DNA from: Caldithrix sp.
GTDB lineage: Bacteria > KSB1 > UBA2214 > DYKH01
Assembly (NCBI GenBank): GCA_020722685.1
Contig: DYKH01000008.1
Location: 1 to 64,000 of the forward strand
Length of the DNA stretch: 64,000 nucleotides
Direction: 5' to 3'
Shown here: in pieces, positions 44,881 to 52,946 of the stretch
Layout: every line of letters starts with the position of its first letter
Numbering within the stretch: the first letter of the stretch is position 1
The notes under the pieces: generated by a model
Told to the model about the DNA's origin: nothing
What the model saw: the letters and a program-made list of their open reading frames with translations, nothing else
The model's database searches: none
Position numbers and translations under genes: made by a program

Positions 44881-45458
44881 TCGTTACCTCCAACATGCTT
44901 GGGATGAAATGAAAAAACGCATTACGCCCCTAAAATATCATAGACATTTCAAGAAAATTCATCTACAATTAAGGATGTTCACACTTGGCTTACTCGTAAA
45001 GCGGCAGAAGAATTCTTTGCCTCCGCGAGAGTTGTAGCAGGCAGTAGACCAATCGGGTCGCAATGTAAAGAAATTATTCTATGAAAGCAAGATTTTTCCT
45101 GGACGTTAGGTAATAGCTCACTTACAGGTGGATTAAGAACCTATATGCGCATTCAAAGAGATTCCTACATCCGCAGGAATGACCTTTGGTGGGTGTCATG
45201 CCTACGAAGCCGGCATCCCCAACCTGTAAGTGAGGTATTACGACGTTAGCCCCAGGCCAGCACAGCAGCCTTGAGATGCATTCTTGATGAACCCTTTCAC
45301 CAATGCGGTAAGTAGAGGGCGCAAAAGAAAAGCCTTGCTTTTTAGCCTTCAAATCGGTTTATTGGCCCAACGACTGTGAATAGGAACGTTACGATTCTCA
45401 CAACATGTTATCTCAAAGCGAGCGTTCCTCTGCCAAGTCATCTTTGCTGAAATAAACC
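44881..45458. other. Divergent spacer of 578 bases with a MITE-like element
   Basis: Between NifJ (-) and the HAD phosphatase (+). The main content is the short inverted-repeat element at 45110-45241; the rest is AT-rich and noncoding as far as I can see. Promoters for both genes must lie here but none is clear. Confidence 0.6.
45102..45249. mobile_element. MITE-like element with perfect target duplication
   Basis: The element is 45110-45241 (132 bp). Its ends are 20-base inverted repeats, GTAATAGCTCACTTACAGGT and ACCTGTAAGTGAGGTATTAC, differing at one position. It is flanked by GACGTTAG at 45102-45109 and 45242-45249, a perfect 8-bp direct repeat abutting both ends, as made by transposase insertion. 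It holds no gene, only two inner palindromes: ATTCCTACATCCGCAGGAAT and GTCATGCC...CCGGCATC. The inner part is shared with the element at 6743-6880. Confidence 0.85.
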
Positions 45459-46289
45459 ATGACGCCACATTCCCCGCAAAAACAGTACTCGTTCTCCGAT
45501 TGCCAAGCCATCGTCTGCGACTTGGACGGCACCCTGTACTTGGACAGCACTCCTCTCGCAGGAGCACACCAGTTCTTAAGGAAGATATTGCAGTCCGGCA
45601 GAAAGTTGTTTTACTTTACCAACAACACCTCCAAATCGCGCAAGACTTATATCCACAAGCTGGAGAGATTGGGCTTTCCGATCGAGGATCATTTTCTCAT
45701 CACCTCCGCCGATTGTGCCGAGACCTATCTCAAAAATCATCAGCTTTTCCCCGAAATTTACCTCGTGGGCAACGCCGACCTTCGAGCGGATTTTATGGAC
45801 CGACAGTTCCTCTGCATCGAAGAGGACCAGGCCCTCGTGCCACCGTTACCAAAGGCGGTCGTTTTGGGATTCGATACCGAGTTGACCTATCAGAAGATCC
45901 GCACTTGTTACGATCTCATTTTGAAGGGCATTCCCTACATTGCCACGCATGCGGACGTTTTGTGCCCGGTGTCGGTCGGCCGTTTCATGCCCGATGTCGG
46001 TAGCTTCATCTCTCTCTTTGAGACCGCCACAGGCGGAAAGCGACCGCTGGTGGTCGGTAAGCCGAACAAGGAGGCCGTCGAGGCCATTTGTGAAAGGGCA
46101 CAACTTCCCCCGGAAAAAATCGCCTTTGTCGGCGATCGCCTGTATACCGACATGAGGATGGCAGAACGATTCAATATGTTTGGCGTGTTGGTGCTGAGTG
46201 GTGAGACAAATGAGGAGATGCTGCGAAAATCATCCGATCGACCCAAACTGATCGTCAACGGCGTGGCGGATTTGATCGATCTATTATAG
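45459..46289 (+). CDS. HAD-superfamily phosphatase (NagD/AraL-like, subclass IIA)
   Basis: 276 residues. Motif I is VCDLDGTLYLDS (Asp21 nucleophile, Asp23), motif II FYFTNNTSKSRKTY, the Lys motif VGKPNKEAVEAI, and motif IV FVGDRLYTDMRMAERF. The cap is the large IIA type between motifs II and III. This family includes p-nitrophenylphosphatase, NagD and phosphoglycolate phosphatases; the substrate cannot be named. A low-complexity hexamer array follows just after the stop. The gene stands alone, oriented towards the phosphatidyltransferase gene. Confidence 0.9.
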   Translation: MTPHSPQKQYSFSDCQAIVCDLDGTLYLDSTPLAGAHQFLRKILQSGRKLFYFTNNTSKSRKTYIHKLERLGFPIEDHFLITSADCAETYLKNHQLFPEIYLVGNADLRADFMDRQFLCIEEDQALVPPLPKAVVLGFDTELTYQKIRTCYDLILKGIPYIATHADVLCPVSVGRFMPDVGSFISLFETATGGKRPLVVGKPNKEAVEAICERAQLPPEKIAFVGDRLYTDMRMAERFNMFGVLVLSGETNEEMLRKSSDRPKLIVNGVADLIDLL

Positions 46290-46301
46290 CACGGCATCCT
46301 C

Positions 46302-46379
46302 CTGCTACTGCTACTGCTACTGCTACTGCTACTGCCCCTGCTACTGCTACTGCCCCTGCCCCTGCCCCTGCTCTTGCCC
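46302..46379. repeat. Hexanucleotide repeat (CTGCTA/CTGCCC)
   Basis: Thirteen 6-base units: five CTGCTA, CTGCCC, two CTGCTA, three CTGCCC, then CTGCTC and TTGCCC. It lies between the stop codons of the HAD gene and the phosphatidyltransferase gene, which converge. Length may vary by slippage. Confidence 0.85.
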
Positions 46380-46395
46380 TGCTCCCGCGTTCCCC

Positions 46396-47016
46396 TCACA
46401 TCTTTTCTGCTTTCGAAAGCCGCTCTTTTCTTTTTTCCGTGTGTCGCATGGCCGACAGAACGGTGCTCTTGTTGGCGCTCCAATAGTCGATGGCGGACCA
46501 TAAGGTTATCATCGAGGCAATGAAAATGACGCCTGCCGTCAATGATATCGGGCGGAGGTTAACGAGGGCCTCTGGCAGTAGCGATTGCTTTTGCAGCAAG
46601 AGCACGAGCAATACCAGAAAAATGCTCGTTGCTTGAACCCATGCCTTGGTCTTGCCGCTTTTGCGCGCGGCTACCACTACCCCGGCCTTCATCGAAAAAA
46701 CTCGCACCACAGACACCAAGACGTCCCGATAAAAGAAGATGGCAATCATCCAGACGGGCGCTAAATTGGCACTGAGAAAGCAGAGGTAAACGGAGAAGCG
46801 GGAGATACTGTCGGCAAAGGGATCCATGAGCTTGCCAAAATCGGAGATCTGACCGTACTTGCGGGCGATTCTGCCGTCGAGAAAATCGGTGGCTTCGATG
46901 ACGATGAGCAGGAGAAAGCATATCGACAGCGACCAGAAGGTGTCAAGGGAGAAAAAAAAGATGAACAATGGGGAAATGACGATCCGGATCAAAGTGAGTA
47001 TGTTGGGGGTTTTCAT
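46396..47016 (-). CDS. pgsA: CDP-alcohol phosphatidyltransferase (PgsA-like)
   Basis: 206 residues, about six membrane helices. The family signature DG-x2-AR-x8-G-x3-D-x3-D is present as DFLDGRIARKYGQISDFGKLMDPFAD. It begins MKTPNILTLIRIVISPLFIF, as in CDP-diacylglycerol-glycerol-3-phosphate 3-phosphatidyltransferase, the first committed enzyme of phosphatidylglycerol synthesis. The C-terminal region ends with basic residues. It makes acidic phospholipid at the inner membrane. The alternative is another CDP-alcohol transferase such as phosphatidylserine synthase, but length and start favour PgsA. Confidence 0.85.
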   Translation of the reverse strand: MKTPNILTLIRIVISPLFIFFFSLDTFWSLSICFLLLIVIEATDFLDGRIARKYGQISDFGKLMDPFADSISRFSVYLCFLSANLAPVWMIAIFFYRDVLVSVVRVFSMKAGVVVAARKSGKTKAWVQATSIFLVLLVLLLQKQSLLPEALVNLRPISLTAGVIFIASMITLWSAIDYWSANKSTVLSAMRHTEKRKERLSKAEKM

Positions 47017-47271
47017 TATTCCTATCTCACGCCTCTCGGTGCTGCCTGCAAGGTAATTCTATTGAGGCCAAAGATAGCGAAAAAAAAAAGAAGCAGCAAG
47101 ATTTTTTCTGTTCAATGGCTTGCCGCTTCCACAAGGCACTATGGGGCAACCGCTTTGTGCTACCACGCTGAAACGGTCCTCAACGGGCGGTTAGAAAGAA
47201 AAGTAAATCTGTGCGCCCACCGAATCGTCGAAACGGGCGCGTTCATGGGAAAGAAAATGGGGCTTGTGTGA

Positions 47272-49188
47272 TCAAACTTTTTCCACAGACAGAACATGGG
47301 CATTGACGTCTTGCGCCTCGTTCAGGCCGACGTCTCGATGAAAAAACTCATCCTCTATCTCCTGGACCGCGGGCGCTGCTTCAGGACAAAGCCAGAGGGA
47401 AAATTTGCTGCCTCGACCCAACTCCGACCTGACGCTTATCCGCCCATCAAAATCGTTCTCGATAATTTCTTTCACCATTGCCAAGCCCAGTTCGGAGGCG
47501 TCATTTTGCCCGGGAGAATATGATGGCTTGAACATATTCTGCAAGTGTTCGGGAGCAATGCCCTGTCCCGTGTCCTGAATCGAGAGTTTTACCATTTGCT
47601 CGCTTTGATCGAATTCGCCCGTGAAAGTAAGGATGCGGCGATCACAGTCCTGCATGGAGGCAAGGGCATTGAGCGTCAATTGGCGGATGACGTGGTGAAA
47701 TAGGCCTCTGTCCACGTGAACCTTGGGCAGCGTGTCTGTGCACAAAATCTCGACCCGAATATCTTTCAAAATGCGCGAACGTTCCAGTTCCGCGATGGCT
47801 TCTTCCAGCAAAAATCTCAGGCCGTGGGGCTTTAGGTCCACCTCTTGTTGCATGCTCGCATGGGAATAGGTTTGGACGAGGTCGCGAATCTTGCGCGCGT
47901 TGTGATAAATAGTCTCTAAAGCAAGCATCCCTTGAACGCTTCCCATTTTGCGGCCTGCTAATTCGGTCGTCGTTAGAATAGCGCCAACGGCTGCGCGAAT
48001 CTCCCTGCCGACTCTCCCATTCAAATAGGCGAGAGAAGCCAATCGAGCCTTTGCAACCAGATCTATTCCGCGTCCCGTCGTCAACTCATGTCGATCAGCG
48101 ATCGAATGAATATAGTTCTGCAAATCTTGATGACTTGACTGCAGCTCAGCAAGCTGACGGCGCTCCTCAACGCCTCTGAGCGTTATGAACAGTCGATCCT
48201 TGCCATTGCCCTGTGGTAACAAGAAGGAGGTTGCGATGAGTGGAATGGCATTGTTCGCTTTATCCAGAAAGCGTATTTCGGACACATCATTATGCTTCTG
48301 CCCGGTTGCCTTCACCTCCAGAAGGCGTTCCATTGCGTCGCGGTCCTTCGGGTGAACAACCTCCCGGACGTCACGACCAGCCAGCTTTCCAATGTCCGAA
48401 CCCAAGCATTTTTCGACGGCGGCGTTGGCCGAGACAATGACACCTCCACTACTAAGCTCCAACACTCCAATCGGTAGATTATCGCAAAATAGCGGCAGCA
48501 ACGCATCATTCTCCTTTTGTTTGGTATCTTCCGGGGCGTAGTCATTCACAGCAACCTGGCGGGCGAAGGGTTTCCCGCCCGGCTGCAGCGACGGTGTCAA
48601 TGCGGAGGACTGCTCCATTTCTTCCTTTGAGAAGCAACGCCCGATCCCACTCTCTTTGGCCGGCAGACCATCGGTACCGGTAAGCGCTTCACCCATCACC
48701 GCGGCGGAAACATCTAACAAATCTTTTGGAGCAACGCTGAACGCATGGGGAAATTTTGCAGCAAAGCCGCGGACGTAAGGCTTGCCGGACCTTTGCCGTA
48801 GGGTCTGTTTCTGTCTGATTCTGGCAATGGCGCTGCCGACCAGTGCATCGATCTTGTCAACCTTGCATGGTTTGAGAATCAACGAGTAACTGTATTTTTC
48901 CAGAAACTTCCAAATTGTGTTAAAGGCTTGGATCGACGTGACGAGGATGGCTTCTTGCTGTGCCTGAAGATTCTCGAACAACCCAAGCAGGTTGGGCAGG
49001 TCTTTTTTGACGTTGCAAAAGTCTATCAGCAGCAAGTCAGCCCTGCTAATTTTTCCCCGGGTAAGGCTATCATCCAGCTTTTGTCGGTATTCGCTAACAA
49101 CCGACTGACAGCTTAGGAGCCCGTTGAGCAAGCCCGTCACTTCCGGGTCGCTCGAAACAATCAACGCTGTTGTGATAGGTGTTCCCAT
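47272..49188 (-). CDS. PAS sensor-kinase-like protein with Arg in place of the phospho-acceptor His
   Basis: 638 residues from the ATG at 49188, chosen for the GGGAGGG 7-9 bases before it (a start at 49215 would be 9 residues longer). The N-terminal 110 residues look like a receiver fold (TALIVSSDPEV, LLLIDFCNV, ILKPCKV). A PAS domain follows at about 230-350 (GVLELSSGGVIVSANAAVE). In the dimerisation helix, LNGRVGREIRAAVGAIL aligns with the normal AHEIRNPLxAI, so the acceptor His is Arg395 (codon AGG, 48004-48006) and Asn-Pro are also lost. The ATPase part keeps LTLNALASM, DTGQGI and LGLAMVKEI. It may be a pseudokinase or use another phospho route. No membrane helix. Confidence 0.8.
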   Translation of the reverse strand: MGTPITTALIVSSDPEVTGLLNGLLSCQSVVSEYRQKLDDSLTRGKISRADLLLIDFCNVKKDLPNLLGLFENLQAQQEAILVTSIQAFNTIWKFLEKYSYSLILKPCKVDKIDALVGSAIARIRQKQTLRQRSGKPYVRGFAAKFPHAFSVAPKDLLDVSAAVMGEALTGTDGLPAKESGIGRCFSKEEMEQSSALTPSLQPGGKPFARQVAVNDYAPEDTKQKENDALLPLFCDNLPIGVLELSSGGVIVSANAAVEKCLGSDIGKLAGRDVREVVHPKDRDAMERLLEVKATGQKHNDVSEIRFLDKANNAIPLIATSFLLPQGNGKDRLFITLRGVEERRQLAELQSSHQDLQNYIHSIADRHELTTGRGIDLVAKARLASLAYLNGRVGREIRAAVGAILTTTELAGRKMGSVQGMLALETIYHNARKIRDLVQTYSHASMQQEVDLKPHGLRFLLEEAIAELERSRILKDIRVEILCTDTLPKVHVDRGLFHHVIRQLTLNALASMQDCDRRILTFTGEFDQSEQMVKLSIQDTGQGIAPEHLQNMFKPSYSPGQNDASELGLAMVKEIIENDFDGRISVRSELGRGSKFSLWLCPEAAPAVQEIEDEFFHRDVGLNEAQDVNAHVLSVEKV

Positions 49189-50751
49189 CCCGATCCCTCC
49201 CGAAGTTGTACGCAACCGAAACCAGAATTAGTTGGTGAACTGAGTATTTGCCCGTCGTAGATATGTGAACGAATCTACCCGCGCGGCAATGAACACAACG
49301 CCCAAAGAGATGCATTTGCCGACAAGAAGATCGTCCATTGGAATTACTTTTTATGGGAAAAGTGATGGCGACCTCCCCATGCGAGACGTTTCTCGCACGG
49401 GGTTGCCCCGCAGCGGATGACTGAGGTGGATGCAGCTTGATGATGCTTTTTGACAGCCTGAGTGCGCAGCAAAACGGACGTGTTTGATTTGCGCGAATGC
49501 GGCATTCCGTGAATTCCAAAACTTGAAATCCGGTTCTGCTGAACGAGAAGAAATAAGAGGGTAACTTTGGCACAAGCAAAACGCCGGCAAGTGATCGTAC
49601 AGCAAGACTAACTAAACATGGTATTGAGTTGACGCGCAATTGCTTCTTGTTAATTAATACTGCTTTCTACACTACTACACTACTAATTGTGCGAAATCCC
49701 TTCGAGAATCCCATTGTTCACGTACCCAACATCCCTCTCGAGGGGATTTGCATTCTTGCCCTGCGTTATTACCTGAACGCCGCCGTTACCCCCTTATTTT
49801 CTTTTATAGCTTTTTCCTACGAGCTTTTTTTCCTCGGCATGGCGCCGCCAAACTAACTGAAGAATTATGGCGGTACTCTCCAGTCCATCTGGATCCTGCC
49901 TTTGCTCGTATTCGTATCCTTTTTGCCTATCAAGTCTCCTTTCTATCCGGAAGAGCTTGGTCCCGCGTTTACGGCTTCAAAGTGCCCATTCCTGTCACCG
50001 ACTCCCTTTCTTTATCGCCGCGCATGACTCTCGGATGTGAACTTCCACCGACCCTATTTGCCGTCGCCTACACCTTGCATCCATCGGGCAGCGAACGACC
50101 GGAGGAATCTTAACGTGTATTTCGCTCTCTTCCTCTGATCGAAAACTAACTCATGCCGCGTGCACGCTAAGACGCTCTCAAACAAGCTCCGGTCAAGCTT
50201 GCTGCCGCATTAACAGCCCTATAAAAATAAAAATCTTTCACATCATCTGCAATCAGGCCTACCCTGAATCTCCTGTAAGACATTCGACTACAAAGGTCGA
50301 CATTCTCATGATCTCTGCTTCAATCATAAAATGCGCCTTACTCTGATCTCGGCTTCTCTCCCATTGCAGGAAAAAAAGTAAAAGACGGGGTCGGATGGCT
50401 AGTCTCCACAATAGAGAAACCGTTCTTACTAGCCACAAACGGCTCTGTCCCAGATTTAGAAATCTATCAAACCCTTCCCTCACCCGGCCCCAAGCGATCA
50501 CATGGTTCGCCACTTTTCGTAGATAGATAGCAATATTTTACGAAACTGCAAATAGTCAAAACCCTGATTCCCATGTAGTGGTTTTCATTACATGAGTGCA
50601 GTCGGTGGTCAGGTAACTAAGCGGGAACAAAGTGTTCGGATTGTGTTGCAGGCAAATGGGATGCAAAGCATTCGATGGAGCGAGGAACATAGTATCAGGC
50701 GCCGGGCATGTTTTTCCAACATAACGGGAAATGCCTAACGCTGATTCAGGG
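49189..50751. other. Long noncoding stretch of 1563 bases
   Basis: No convincing gene. A stem of 12 bp with one mismatch lies at 49375-49402 (CCCCATGCGAGA/TCTCGCACGGGG). The longest open frames (such as 49748-50113) have no recognisable protein, and the codon patterns look random. It may hold promoters for the kinase gene (-) or a decayed region. Confidence 0.4.
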
Positions 50752-51396
50752 TTATTGTTTCACCAATCCGTTTTCTATTGCAAATTTTACCAGCTCTGCC
50801 GTCGTGGTGAGGCCTAATTTTTGTTGCAAGCGCCGGCGGTAGGTCTCGACCGTTTTGACGCTCAAATACAGTTCTTTCGCGGCTGTTGCACTGGTTTTGC
50901 CCTGACCAATCATGGTCAGCACCTGCAGCTCGCGATCGGAAAGGCTGTCAAGCACGGAATCCGTCGGTCTATTATCGATTCTCTCGAAGGCCAAGGTTTG
51001 CAACAGTTCATTGGAAACGTAGCGGCGACCGGCGTTCAACATACGAATGGCCTTCACCAATTCCTCCGGTGCCGCCTGCTTCATCAAGTAGCCTTTCGCG
51101 CCGGCCCGTAAAATGCGCATGCCGTACTGCTCTTCCGAATAAACGGTGAGGATCAGGATCGGAATATCAGGGTTCAGATTCTTGATCTGCTTGGTGGCGT
51201 CAAGCCCGTCCATCAGGGGCATGGCAAGATCCATCACGACGACGCTGGGAATATGCTCCTGAACGCAGGAAATTGCCGCCTTCCCATTGCTCGCCTCTGC
51301 AACCACGTACATGTCATCTTGTTCATCGATGATCCGCTTTAGGCCGGCTCTCACCAGTTCGTGGTCGTCCACCAAAAGCACGTCAATCTTGCTCAA
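50752..51396 (-). CDS. NarL/LuxR-type response regulator
   Basis: 214 residues. Receiver: VLLVDDHELVR (Asp10/Asp11), VVVMDLAMPLMDG (Asp56), ILTVYSEEQYG, and GYLMKQA (Lys). The C-terminal LuxR HTH has LSDRELQVLTMIGQGKTSATAAKELYLSVKTVETYRRRLQQKLGL, with the DNA-contact helix. All sites for phosphorylation and DNA binding are intact. It overlaps the preceding kinase gene by 4 bases, so it is that kinase's partner. The target genes are not evident from this window. Confidence 0.93.
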   Translation of the reverse strand: MSKIDVLLVDDHELVRAGLKRIIDEQDDMYVVAEASNGKAAISCVQEHIPSVVVMDLAMPLMDGLDATKQIKNLNPDIPILILTVYSEEQYGMRILRAGAKGYLMKQAAPEELVKAIRMLNAGRRYVSNELLQTLAFERIDNRPTDSVLDSLSDRELQVLTMIGQGKTSATAAKELYLSVKTVETYRRRLQQKLGLTTTAELVKFAIENGLVKQ

Positions 51397-52847
51397 TGTT
51401 CCTCCTGCTTCGTCGGAAGTGGGAAGCGGGCAATAATCTGAGTCCCTTTCGATTTTTTGCTCTTGATTTCCAAAGATCCGCCCACCATGCGAGCTCTCGC
51501 TTTCATACCCAATAGTCCTATAGAGTTTCGCGCCGATAAGATTTCCGGATTGAAGCCCTTACCGTTATCATGAATTTCCAATTCAAAGACGTTATCGGTT
51601 TGTTGCAGTTGAATTCTGATCTCATCTGCCTCGCTATGGCGGGCAACGTTCGTCAAGGCTTCCTGGATGATCCGATACGCGGCGAGGGACACGTCTTTGC
51701 CAATGGGCACATCCAATTTTCCCAAATCCACCATGCAAGGGATGCGGCTGCGCACCTCAAATTGATGCACGTAGCTTTCGATAGCGTTTACCAGGCCCAG
51801 ATCGTCCAACACGCTTGGTCGCAATTCATAAGAGATATTGCGGACGGTGTCGATCAAATTGTCCGAAATATCGACCATCTGCCGAAGCCGGTTGTGCAAC
51901 TCCATTTCTTCCTTTAGCAGAGATTGCACCCAAGTGACATCCATTCGCAACGCGGTAAGCGACTGCCCCAAGTCGTCATGAAGCTCATGGGCGATGCGAA
52001 GCCGCTCCTCCTCCTGCATTTTCACCAAGCTTTCCGAAAGTAAGCGCTGCTGCTCCTCCGCTTTTCGAATCGCTTCTTCGGCCCGTTTGCTTTCGGTAAT
52101 ATCGCGAAAGACCAACACCACACCCATCATCTTTTTCTTGGCATTCACCATTGGTGTGGCCTTGAAGAAGATGGGTATCTTTTTGTCGAGGTGAGCAAGC
52201 AGCAAGCATTCTCTCTCCATCATACCCGAATGGCCCTTATTGAGCAGGATTCGCGCAGGATTTTCTAACAAATCACCCGTCTTCTCATCGAGCGTCTGAA
52301 ATACCTTTGCCAAATCTTTGCCCAAAGCCTGCCCTGCATGGCAGCCGATCAGCTTTTCGGCAACTGGGTTCATGAAGGCGATCGCACCGGTCTCGTCCGT
52401 GGCAATGACTGCATCTCCGATACTCTTTAGCAAAGTCCCCAGCCATTGTTCACTCTCTTTTAGCTTGGTGTTCATCCGATGTTTGTAGAGCGCCATCTCG
52501 ATAGTCGTATGCAGGTCTTTGCTATCGAAAGGCTTTAGGAGATAGCCAAACGGGTCCGTGATCTTGGCGCGATCCAAGGTGCGGTCGTCAGCGTATGCAG
52601 TAAGATATACGACAGGAATATCGAACCGCGTACGAATTTGTTCGGCGGCTTCCACTCCATCCATCTTTCCTTGCAGCTTGATATCCATGAGCACCAAATC
52701 AGGGAGCAATTCTGCTACCTTTTCGATTGCTTCTTCTCCCGTAGCCACCACATCGGGCACGATATGTCCCAGCCTTTGTAGGCTATGCTTAATATCTCTC
52801 GCCACGATCTGTTCATCTTCGACCACTAAAATGTATGCTTTTGTCAT
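51393..52847 (-). CDS. Receiver-PAS histidine kinase of the NarX/DesK type
   Basis: 484 residues, no membrane helix. Receiver at 1-120 (VVEDEQIVARD, Asp55 in LVLMDIKLQG, KPFD), PAS at about 135-255 (SIGDAVIATDETGAIAFMN), then HisKA_3: ERLRIAHELHDDLGQSL with His290 as the likely site. The HATPase has IQEALTNVARHSEAD and HDNGKGFNPEI. It therefore receives phosphate at its own receiver and transfers to the NarL-type partner encoded after it with a 4-base overlap. The receiver and PAS resemble those of the next gene upstream (52947-55241), so the two likely share ancestry. Confidence 0.92.
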   Translation of the reverse strand: MTKAYILVVEDEQIVARDIKHSLQRLGHIVPDVVATGEEAIEKVAELLPDLVLMDIKLQGKMDGVEAAEQIRTRFDIPVVYLTAYADDRTLDRAKITDPFGYLLKPFDSKDLHTTIEMALYKHRMNTKLKESEQWLGTLLKSIGDAVIATDETGAIAFMNPVAEKLIGCHAGQALGKDLAKVFQTLDEKTGDLLENPARILLNKGHSGMMERECLLLAHLDKKIPIFFKATPMVNAKKKMMGVVLVFRDITESKRAEEAIRKAEEQQRLLSESLVKMQEEERLRIAHELHDDLGQSLTALRMDVTWVQSLLKEEMELHNRLRQMVDISDNLIDTVRNISYELRPSVLDDLGLVNAIESYVHQFEVRSRIPCMVDLGKLDVPIGKDVSLAAYRIIQEALTNVARHSEADEIRIQLQQTDNVFELEIHDNGKGFNPEILSARNSIGLLGMKARARMVGGSLEIKSKKSKGTQIIARFPLPTKQEEH

Positions 52848-52946
52848 TGGCTGTATTCCATTTCAGAAATAACTTTTGCGACAAGCTATTCGCGATCTTG
52901 CTGTGGAGCGATAGTACGCAATCAAGGCTTCAGCCTCTCAATTAGA

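Noticed and set aside
49748..50113. 121-codon plus-strand gene in the long noncoding stretch
   Set aside because: No family resemblance, start is TTG, and codon pattern looks random.
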